NCBI GenBank assembly: GCA_905234265.1
Contig: CAJOHJ010000004.1
Location: 297,893-361,892 of the forward strand
Reading direction: 5' to 3'
DNA from: an uncultured Prevotella sp.
Lineage (GTDB): Bacteria; Bacteroidota; Bacteroidia; Bacteroidales; Bacteroidaceae
Length of the DNA: 64,000 bases
This document shows, piece after piece, positions 34,108 to 40,435 of the stretch (position 1 is the stretch's first letter; every line of letters starts with the position of its first letter). Below the pieces are notes generated by a model. That model saw only the letters and a list, made by a program, of their open reading frames with translations. It had not been told where the DNA came from and searched no databases. The translations under genes were made by a program, and so were the position numbers.

Positions 34108-34764
34108 TTACTCTTCCGAATAGACGGTTGTGTCCTCTATGCCTGCTTCGGCAAGAGCCTCGCGGCGTTCTACGCAGGTTCCGCAGCGTCCGCAGTGATG
34201 CTCGCCGCCCTTGTAGCACGACCAAGTCTCGGCGTAGTCGATGCCCAGCAGCTTGCCGCGGCGTGCAATGTCGCCCTTGGTGATGTTGGTGTATGGCGCA
34301 CGCAGGCGCACCTTGACGAAAGTTCCAGCAGCGGCAGCAGCGTCGAAGGCACTGACGAACTGCGGCGTGCAGTCGGGATAGATGGTGTGGTCGCCGCCGT
34401 GATTGGCCATCATGACATACTGCAGGCCGTTGCTTTCTGCAATGCCCACGGCCACGCTGAGCATGATGCCGTTGCGGAAAGGCACCACCGTGGAGCGCAT
34501 GTTCTCGTCGGCATAGTGGCCTTCAGGGATTTCCTCGCCGCTCTGCAGCAGCGAGCTGCTGAAATACTGGTCCATGAAGCTGAGCGGAATGACGATGTGG
34601 CGGATGCCCAGCCTCTGGCAGTGCTTCTGTGCAAAGGGAATTTCGCGTGCGTTATGCTTCGAGCCGTAGTCGAAGGAGACGGCCAGGGCTATGCGCTCCT
34701 GCTCGTCGTAGAGCAGCGTTACGGAGTCCATGCCGCCGCTGAGTATGAGTACTGTATCTTTCAT
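34108..34764 (-). CDS. queC: 7-cyano-7-deazaguanine synthase
   Basis: 218 aa from ATG 34764. QueC converts 7-carboxy-7-deazaguanine to preQ0 with ATP and ammonia, on the way to queuosine. The PP-loop is LILSGGMDSVTLLY at the N-terminus. The zinc site is CYKGGEHHCGRCGTC near 185-199, followed by VERREALAEAG. I chose the ATG at 34764 over 34788 because the PP-loop normally begins within a few residues of the start. No queD, queE or queF is next to it. Confidence 0.95.
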   Translation of the reverse strand: MKDTVLILSGGMDSVTLLYDEQERIALAVSFDYGSKHNAREIPFAQKHCQRLGIRHIVIPLSFMDQYFSSSLLQSGEEIPEGHYADENMRSTVVPFRNGIMLSVAVGIAESNGLQYVMMANHGGDHTIYPDCTPQFVSAFDAAAAAGTFVKVRLRAPYTNITKGDIARRGKLLGIDYAETWSCYKGGEHHCGRCGTCVERREALAEAGIEDTTVYSEE

Positions 34765-34812
34765 TGTTGTGTCTGATATGTTAAGCATTGTATCAGGTGT
34801 AGCCTGCGCATT

Positions 34813-34875
34813 GTCTGCTATATATATAATAATGTCTGCTATATATGTAATATTGTCTGCTATATATATAATAAG
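34813..34875 (+). repeat. 21-bp tandem repeat between queC and the VanZ-like gene
   Basis: Three 21-bp units begin GTCTGCTATATAT at 34813, 34834 and 34855. The sequence is unrelated to the dispersed GAGATAATTTCG family. It lies between divergent genes. Confidence 0.9.
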
Positions 34876-34932
34876 GTGTATGCGTTAAATGTTAAAAACC
34901 GTTTTTAGCCAGTTGCTTTCAGTGTTTATGAT

Positions 34933-34940
34933 TACCTTTG
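34933..34940 (+). promoter_or_regulatory. -7 box of the VanZ-like gene
   Basis: TACCTTTG, a consensus -7 box, 29 bp before the ATG at 34970. No clear TTTG at -33. It excludes the track's upstream start at 34889. Confidence 0.65.
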
Positions 34941-34969
34941 CTGAGAAAAGAAAAAGTTTTTGCAACATA

Positions 34970-35371
34970 ATGGTAACTATAATAGCTGCTCATGTCAGGC
35001 AATATCCCTTTTCCGTGCTGTGCATCGTTGCAGTGTGGATGTTGTCGCTGACGCCCTTCTTTCCGGAGACGCCGCTCGACGATGTCAAGTTCATCGACAA
35101 GTGGACGCACCTGCTGATGTACGGCGGCACGTGCAGCGTCATCTGGTGGGAATACATCAAGAACCATCAGTCGCTCGACTTCGAGAAGCTGCTTTTCTAT
35201 GCCGTCCTTGCGCCGATGGCGATGGGCGGACTGCTGGAGCTGCTGCAGGCCTACTGCACCACTACGCGCAACGGCGACTGGCTCGACTTCGCGGCCAACA
35301 GCTGTGGCGTGCTGCTGGCAGTGGCTGTCGGCAGGGTCAGCTACAGGCTCGTCCGCAAGCGGTGGAAGTAG
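34970..35371 (+). CDS. VanZ-like membrane protein
   Basis: 133 aa with four predicted membrane helices: FSVLCIVAVWMLSLTPF, WTHLLMYGGTCSVIWW, LLFYAVLAPMAMGGLLELLQ and ANSCGVLLAVAVGRV. The pattern DKWTHLLMYG then GGLLELLQAYCTTTRNGDWLDFAANSCG is the VanZ-like (PF04892) signature. Despite the name, most family members are not known to confer teicoplanin resistance and have no settled role. The start was placed after the TACCTTTG box. Confidence 0.85.
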   Translation: MVTIIAAHVRQYPFSVLCIVAVWMLSLTPFFPETPLDDVKFIDKWTHLLMYGGTCSVIWWEYIKNHQSLDFEKLLFYAVLAPMAMGGLLELLQAYCTTTRNGDWLDFAANSCGVLLAVAVGRVSYRLVRKRWK

Positions 35372-35385
35372 CCGCCGGCCGGTAG

Positions 35386-35856
35386 TTACCAGTCCTTGTA
35401 GGGTCTTTGCCTGAGCTGCGCATTGTAGTAGCGGCGGTCGCCGGTAACCTCTGTGCCTACGAAGGCGGGCTTTGTGAACTCTTCGTCGCTGCTCTTCAGC
35501 TCCACCTCTGCTATCACCAGCCCGTCGTTGTCGCCATGGAACTCGTCGACTTCGAACGTGTGGCTGCCGCTTCTCACGAGCCATCGCGTCTTGTCGATGA
35601 TGCCCGGCTGGCAGAGCGTCATCAGGTGGCGTGCATCGTCGATGGGAATTTCCTGTTCGAACTCGTAGCGCGACAGTCCGCCGTCGGCGCTGGGGCCTTT
35701 GATGGTCAGGAAGCCCTTGTCGTCGCGTATGCGGATGCGCACCGTGCGGCCGCGGTCGCTGCAGATGTAGCCCTGGCTAATGCTGTGCTTACAAAAAGCC
35801 TCGCGCTTGTACGAGTCGTCAAGCACGAGGAATTTCCGTTCTATTTCAGTAGCCAT
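35386..35856 (-). CDS. CYTH-domain protein (triphosphate tunnel metalloenzyme)
   Basis: 156 aa. It begins with the diagnostic EIERKFLV (residues 4-11). Alternating charged strands follow: RTVRIRIRD, GFLTIKGP, RYEFEQEIP, TFEVDEFHGDNDGLVIAEVELKS. These line the tunnel that binds triphosphate and metal. Small bacterial CYTH proteins of this kind are mostly inorganic triphosphatases; adenylate cyclase activity is less likely. It is the last gene of the fadD-prfB-small ORF-CYTH series, 7 bp after the 48-aa gene. Confidence 0.9.
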   Translation of the reverse strand: MATEIERKFLVLDDSYKREAFCKHSISQGYICSDRGRTVRIRIRDDKGFLTIKGPSADGGLSRYEFEQEIPIDDARHLMTLCQPGIIDKTRWLVRSGSHTFEVDEFHGDNDGLVIAEVELKSSDEEFTKPAFVGTEVTGDRRYYNAQLRQRPYKDW

Positions 35857-35863
35857 AGTATTG

Positions 35864-36010
35864 TCATGCCATCATGGAGAATGCCCAGATAACATAGATG
35901 ATGGCCAGCACTATCAGGCCGCCGAAAATCCATGTAACTACTTTCTTGCCTTGTTCTTCCTGTTTGCGGGCGTAGGCTTCGCGCTTCGCATTGTGTTTCT
36001 TGTTTGCCAT
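35864..36010 (-). CDS. Small single-span membrane protein (48 aa, not in ORF track)
   Basis: The minus strand from ATG 36010 to TGA 35864 encodes 48 residues. A lysine/arginine-rich start (MANKKHNAKREAYARKQ) precedes one hydrophobic helix, WIFGGLIVLAIIYVIWAF, so the N-terminus should face the cytoplasm. It fills the gap between prfB and the CYTH gene with 7 and 39 bp spacing, which supports a real gene. Small proteins with this basic-then-helix layout are common in Bacteroidales; I know of no assigned function. Confidence 0.72.
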   Translation of the reverse strand: MANKKHNAKREAYARKQEEQGKKVVTWIFGGLIVLAIIYVIWAFSMMA

Positions 36011-36049
36011 AATATTTTTGTTGTTTTGTTATTTGTTTTTCATGTCTTG

Positions 36050-37177
36050 CTATTGGTTGTTGCTGTCCTCAGAAGCAAACTCCATGAGGTATGCTTTTAT
36101 GAACTCGTCGATTTTTCCGTCCATCACTCCGTCGACATCGCTTGTCTGGTAGTTGGTGCGATGGTCCTTTACGCGGCGGTCGTCGAACACGTAGCTGCGG
36201 ATCTGGCTTCCCCACTCGATTTTCTTCTTGCCGGCTTCAATTTTCGCCTGTGCCTCCAGGCGCTTCTGCATGGCGCGGTCGTAGAGTTGCGAGCGCAGCA
36301 GCGCCATGGCACGCTCCTTGTTCTTGGGCTGGTCGCGCGTCTCGGTGTTCTCTATCAGGATTTCCTCCTCTTCGCCAGTGTCGGGGTCGGTATACCAATA
36401 GCGCAGGCGCACTCCAGACTCCACCTTGTTGACATTCTGTCCGCCGGCGCCGCTTGAGCGGAAGGTGTCCCACGACAGCTTGGCGGGGTCGACATACACT
36501 TCGATGGTGTCGTCGACCAGCGGAGTCACGAACACCGATGCAAAGCTGGTCATGCGCTTGCCTTGAGCGTTGTATGGCGACACGCGCACCAGGCGATGCA
36601 CGCCGTTCTCCGATTTCAGATATCCGTAGGCGAACTCGCCGCCTTCTATCTGCATTGTCACGCTCTTGATGCCTGCTTCGTCGCCGTCCTGCAAGTTTGC
36701 AATACTCACCTTATAGCCGTGAGCCTCTGCCCATCGCATGTACATGCGCATAAGCATTTCTGCCCAGTCCTGTGCTTCCGTGCCGCCGGCGCCGCTGTTG
36801 ATTTTCAGCACTGCGTCCATGGGGTCTTCCTCCTGACGTAGCATGTTCTTCAGTTCCAGAGCCTCGATGGCAGTGATGGCACTGCGGTAGTCGTCGTCCA
36901 CTTCCTGCTCGCTGACCATTTCTTCCTTGAAAAAATCAAAGGCCAACTGCAGCTCGTCGGCGGCAGTGCGCACTTCCTGGTAGCCGTCAATCCATTTCTT
37001 GATGCCGCGCACCTTCTTCATCTGCTCCTCGGCGCGCTTCTGGTCCTGCCAGAAGTCGGGAGCCTGCGTACGAAGCTCTTCCTCTTCGTACTCCATTTTC
37101 TTTTCGTCTATCTTGAGGTACTTGTAGAGTGCGTCGGCACGGTCAAGTACGTCCTTCAACTGGTCTTGTGTTATCAT
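36050..37177 (-). CDS. prfB: Peptide chain release factor 2
   Basis: 375 aa class I release factor for UGA and UAA codons. The catalytic motif is SSGAGGQNVNKVESGVRL (GGQ near 244). The stop-recognition loop reads RVSPYNAQGKRMTSF, so the usual SPF tripeptide appears as SPY (codon TAC). The frame is continuous from the ATG; there is no in-frame TGA near the usual +1 frameshift site (here LYKYLKIDEKK). So the classical autoregulation is absent. It is 10 bp after the acyl-CoA synthetase gene. Confidence 0.95.
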   Translation of the reverse strand: MITQDQLKDVLDRADALYKYLKIDEKKMEYEEEELRTQAPDFWQDQKRAEEQMKKVRGIKKWIDGYQEVRTAADELQLAFDFFKEEMVSEQEVDDDYRSAITAIEALELKNMLRQEEDPMDAVLKINSGAGGTEAQDWAEMLMRMYMRWAEAHGYKVSIANLQDGDEAGIKSVTMQIEGGEFAYGYLKSENGVHRLVRVSPYNAQGKRMTSFASVFVTPLVDDTIEVYVDPAKLSWDTFRSSGAGGQNVNKVESGVRLRYWYTDPDTGEEEEILIENTETRDQPKNKERAMALLRSQLYDRAMQKRLEAQAKIEAGKKKIEWGSQIRSYVFDDRRVKDHRTNYQTSDVDGVMDGKIDEFIKAYLMEFASEDSNNQ

Positions 37178-37187
37178 TGCTTAAATA

Positions 37188-38996
37188 CTATTCAGCGTAC
37201 ATGGCCTCTATTTCCGCCTTATAGTTCTCGTTGAGTACCCGGCGGCGAATTTTCAGCGTGTTGGTCAGCTCGCCCTTCTCCATGGAGAGGTGGTGTGGCA
37301 GCAGGGTGAAGCGCTTCACCTGCTCGTAGTGGGCCAGCTGCTGCTGGAGAGTGTCAATGCGCTCGTGCATCATCTGCAGAATGCGCGGCTCCTTGCAGAG
37401 CTGCTCGCGGCTCTCGACGCTGATGCCGTTGGCGCGGGCATACTCCTCAAGCAGCGAGTAGACTGGCACGATGAGTGCCGAGACGAACTTCCTTTCGTCG
37501 GCAATGATGCATATCTGGTCGATATACTTGTCGACGAGCAGCTTCGACTCTATCATTTGCGGAGCTATGTACTTGCCATTGCTGGTTTTGAAGAGGTCTT
37601 TTATTCTTTCTTTTAGGAACAGCTCACCGTTTTTGATGTATCCGGCGTCGCCGGTGCGGAAGAAGCCGTCGCTGGTGAATGCCGCAGCGGTGAGGTCGTC
37701 GCGGTTGTAGTAGCCTTTGGTGATGGTAGGTCCTTTGAGCAGTATCTCGTCGTTCTCTCCTATTCGGATTTCGATGCCTTCGATGGGATGGCCCACGCTG
37801 CCTACGGTGTAAGGCTCGCCAAGATGGTCGCAGCTCACCGTGGCCAGGCTTTCCGTCAGTCCGTAGCCCACCACCATGTTTATGCCTATGGAGTGTACGA
37901 ACTCCTCAACGTGGTTGGACACTGCAGCTCCTGCCGTGGGGAAGAAGTGTGCGTTTTCCAGTCCCAGCTCCTTGCGCACCAGCGAGAACACCGTGCGGTT
38001 CAGCATTTCGTATTCCAGATGCAGTGCCACGGGCGGCTTCTTGCCGAGCGAGAGATATTCGATGTTGTGCTTGCGTCCCACGGCCAGTGAGTGCTTGAAG
38101 AGCTTGCGCTGAACGGCCGACGAGTGGTCTATCTTGTCCATGACGCCCATGTAAACCTTTTCCCAGAAGCGCGGCACTGCCGACATGCACGTGGGATGCG
38201 TCTCGCGCATTGACTGCTGCACCTGCTGCGGGTGGGTGTTGACTATCATTGTTGCGCCGGCATACATGCACAATATTGCCCATCCGCGCTCAAAGATGTG
38301 CGTATAAGGCAGGAAGTTCATGATGCGGTCATTGTCGGTCACCGGCACGCACTTGCTGTTGGCAATCATGGCTGCCTGGAACTGTCCGTGCGTCAGGATG
38401 ACGCCCTTGGAGTCGCCGGTGGTTCCGCTGGTATACAGAATGTTGGCAATGTCGTCGAACGATGCTTCCTGCCAGAGCCTTTCCACCTCCGGCTGTCGCG
38501 GCAGCCCCTCGCCCAGTGCCAGGAAGTCGGCAAACGACAGGCTGTTGGGGTCGTGCGACGATATGTGTACGGCCGGGTCGAAGACTATTATGCGCTCCAG
38601 GGTGGGGCATAGCGAGAAGACGCGGCGTGCCTTGTCGTACTGTTCCTGCTCGCCGACGAAGAGGAAGCGCACCTTGGCATCGTTCACCATGAACTGTATC
38701 TGCTGTTCCGACGATGTTGCATAGAATGGTATCGTCGTTGCGCGGATGCCCCATGCGCCGAAGTCGCATTCTATGTACTGCACCGAGTTCTGCGAGAAGA
38801 TGCCGATGTTCTCCTGTGGCTTGACGCCCATGTTCAGCATGGCGTTGCTGACTTTCATCACCGTCTGCGACACCTGTTGCCACGACAGCGCCTTCCATTC
38901 TGTTCCGCCAAAGTCCTGGTAGATCAGCATTTCCCTGTTGCCATACTTCTTTGCTTGTTTGTGTACAAGCACTGACATGTGATAGTTGGTTTGCAT
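37188..38996 (-). CDS. Long-chain fatty acid--CoA ligase (AMP-forming)
   Basis: 602 aa of the ANL superfamily, similar to FadD15-type enzymes. It activates fatty acids through an acyl-AMP. Core motifs are ILYTSGTTGDSKGVILTHGQ (P-loop, near 190), VVGYGLTESLATVS, GYYNRDDLT, FFRTGDAGYI and LKERIKDLFKTSNGKYIAP. It is the first gene of the series with prfB and has a consensus -7 box 23 bp upstream. Substrate chain length cannot be read from sequence. Confidence 0.93.
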   Translation of the reverse strand: MQTNYHMSVLVHKQAKKYGNREMLIYQDFGGTEWKALSWQQVSQTVMKVSNAMLNMGVKPQENIGIFSQNSVQYIECDFGAWGIRATTIPFYATSSEQQIQFMVNDAKVRFLFVGEQEQYDKARRVFSLCPTLERIIVFDPAVHISSHDPNSLSFADFLALGEGLPRQPEVERLWQEASFDDIANILYTSGTTGDSKGVILTHGQFQAAMIANSKCVPVTDNDRIMNFLPYTHIFERGWAILCMYAGATMIVNTHPQQVQQSMRETHPTCMSAVPRFWEKVYMGVMDKIDHSSAVQRKLFKHSLAVGRKHNIEYLSLGKKPPVALHLEYEMLNRTVFSLVRKELGLENAHFFPTAGAAVSNHVEEFVHSIGINMVVGYGLTESLATVSCDHLGEPYTVGSVGHPIEGIEIRIGENDEILLKGPTITKGYYNRDDLTAAAFTSDGFFRTGDAGYIKNGELFLKERIKDLFKTSNGKYIAPQMIESKLLVDKYIDQICIIADERKFVSALIVPVYSLLEEYARANGISVESREQLCKEPRILQMMHERIDTLQQQLAHYEQVKRFTLLPHHLSMEKGELTNTLKIRRRVLNENYKAEIEAMYAE

Positions 38997-39018
38997 AGCC
39001 CCTTATTTAAATAATGTG

Positions 39019-39026
39019 CAAAGGTA
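39019..39026 (-). promoter_or_regulatory. -7 box of the acyl-CoA ligase gene
   Basis: Minus strand TACCTTTG, 22 bp before the ATG. The -33 position, 20 bp away (39047-39050), reads TTTC instead of TTTG. Confidence 0.75.
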
Positions 39027-39098
39027 AGAAAATGCTGTGAGTAAATGAAATAAAAAGCCGTTTTTATTTCATTTGCCAAGAAAAAAGCAGTTTCCGCA

Positions 39099-39237
39099 GA
39101 GATAATCGTCAGGAAAAATTTCGTAACATGCAGAGATAATTTCGTAAGTCATTGAGATAATTTCGTAACATGCAGAGATAAATTTTTTTCTTACGGAGAT
39201 AATTTCGTAACTCGCAGAGATAATTTTATCAGAAACT
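39099..39237 (+). repeat. Dispersed 21-bp repeat array, copy 4 (upstream of M20 gene)
   Basis: The longest array. Units beginning GAGATAA start at 39133, 39154, 39175, 39196 and 39217 in unbroken 21-bp register. An earlier degenerate one lies at 39099, 34 bp upstream. The unit is GAGATAATTTCGTAAC followed by variable bases (ATGCA, TCATT, TCGCA). One unit is the ...TTCTTACG variant. The array ends a few bases before the M20 promoter box. Confidence 0.93.
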
Positions 39238-39243
39238 TTTTCT

Positions 39244-39251
39244 TACATTTG
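39244..39251 (+). promoter_or_regulatory. -7 box of the M20 deacetylase gene
   Basis: TACATTTG ends only 9 bp before the ATG at 39261. If used, the transcript would have a leader of just a few bases. No TTTG at -33. Confidence 0.55.
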
Positions 39252-39260
39252 CAGGCAGTT

Positions 39261-40325
39261 ATGAATACAGAGAAATGCACTCAGGAGGCCGTCGCCTTGT
39301 TGCAGCGGCTGATAGCCACTCCGTCGGTGAGCCGCGACGAGGCTGCCGCTGCCGGCGTCATGGAGGAATTCATGAAGGGCTGCGGACTGCCCGTCAGCCG
39401 TGTTGGCAACAATCTGATGGTGCTGCCGGCAATCGACCCGGAGCTGCCTACGGTGCTGCTGAACGCACACATAGACACCGTGAAGCCCGTCAGCTCATGG
39501 ACGCGCAACCCGTTTGCACCAGCCATCGAGGGCGACAGGCTCTACGGGCTTGGCAGCAACGACTGCGGCGGCGGACTGGTGAGCCTCTTGCAGGCGTTCC
39601 GCATGCTGACCTCCGGCGTCACCGGCAGGCATGTGCCTTACAATCTGGTGTATGTGGCTTCCTGCGAGGAAGAAGTCAGCGGTAGCGGCGGCATAGCGAT
39701 GGTGCTGCCGCGGTTGCCGAAGATTGACGTGGCCATCGTCGGCGAGCCTACCGGCCTGCAGCCGGCCATTGCCGAGAAGGGGCTGATGGTCATCGACGGC
39801 GTGGCTCGCGGCAAGAGCGGACATGCTGCGCGCAACGGGGGTGTCAACGCCATCTACGAGGCTTTGGACGATTTGGTGTTCCTGCGCGACTACCGCTTCC
39901 AGAGGGTCAGCCCCCTGCTCGGCCCTGCGAAGATGACGGTCACCGTGCTGAACAGCGGCACGCAGCATAACGTGGTGCCTGACGAGTGCAGCTTCGTCGT
40001 CGACGTGCGCACCAACGAGCTGTACACCAATGAAGAAGTCTTCCAGTTCCTTGCCGCGAGCATGAAGAAATGTGAGCTGAAGGCGCGTTCCTTCCGCCTT
40101 AGCTCGTCGCACATCGACGCTGCCCACCCTCTGGTGCAGCGGCTGGTGGCCATGGGCAAGCAGCCCTTCGGCTCGCCGACGCTCTCCGACCAGGCCCTGA
40201 TGCGGTTCCCGTCGTTCAAGCTCGGCCCCGGCGAGAGCAGTCGCAGCCACTCTGCCGACGAGTTCATCTGCAGGAGCGAAATACAGAGCGCCATCGAATT
40301 GTACTGCACGCTGCTCAGCGACTGA
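39261..40325 (+). CDS. M20 family deacetylase (ArgE-like, acetylornithine/acetylcitrulline type)
   Basis: 354 aa from ATG 39261; the track's TTG start at 39249 overlaps the promoter box. It is a dinuclear metallohydrolase: ligands appear in NAHIDTVKP, GSNDCGGGLVS, the catalytic CEEEVSGSGG, VGEPTGLQPAIAEKGL and GPGESSRSHSADEFI. The size and motif spacing match the Bacteroidota arginine-pathway enzymes, where N-acetylcitrulline or N-succinyl derivatives replace N-acetylornithine. No other arg gene is nearby, so the exact substrate is inferred only. Confidence 0.85.
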   Translation: MNTEKCTQEAVALLQRLIATPSVSRDEAAAAGVMEEFMKGCGLPVSRVGNNLMVLPAIDPELPTVLLNAHIDTVKPVSSWTRNPFAPAIEGDRLYGLGSNDCGGGLVSLLQAFRMLTSGVTGRHVPYNLVYVASCEEEVSGSGGIAMVLPRLPKIDVAIVGEPTGLQPAIAEKGLMVIDGVARGKSGHAARNGGVNAIYEALDDLVFLRDYRFQRVSPLLGPAKMTVTVLNSGTQHNVVPDECSFVVDVRTNELYTNEEVFQFLAASMKKCELKARSFRLSSSHIDAAHPLVQRLVAMGKQPFGSPTLSDQALMRFPSFKLGPGESSRSHSADEFICRSEIQSAIELYCTLLSD

Positions 40326-40368
40326 CTCACAGTGAGTGCCGCCGACAGCAGGCACACAAGCACATAAA

Positions 40369-40407
40369 AAAGGACTGCACGGATTATGATTGTCCGTGCA
40401 GTCCTTT
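40369..40407. terminator. Bidirectional terminator between the M20 and LruC genes
   Basis: A perfect 15-bp stem, AAAGGACTGCACGGA with TCCGTGCAGTCCTTT. On the minus strand it runs into six T residues, so it serves the LruC gene best; on the plus strand it ends CTTTGTCTT. Confidence 0.88.
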
Positions 40408-40435
40408 GTCTTATGTCTGTGGTCGTCGGCAGCTG

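Noticed and set aside
34889-34969. N-terminal 27 codons of the VanZ-like track ORF
   Set aside because: Contains the TACCTTTG promoter box, so it is upstream of the likely transcription start.
36050-37177. Programmed +1 frameshift in prfB
   Set aside because: The frame is continuous from the ATG; no in-frame TGA at the expected site.
39099-39237. CRISPR array
   Set aside because: Units are directly abutting 21-mers with no spacers, and no cas genes are in the window.
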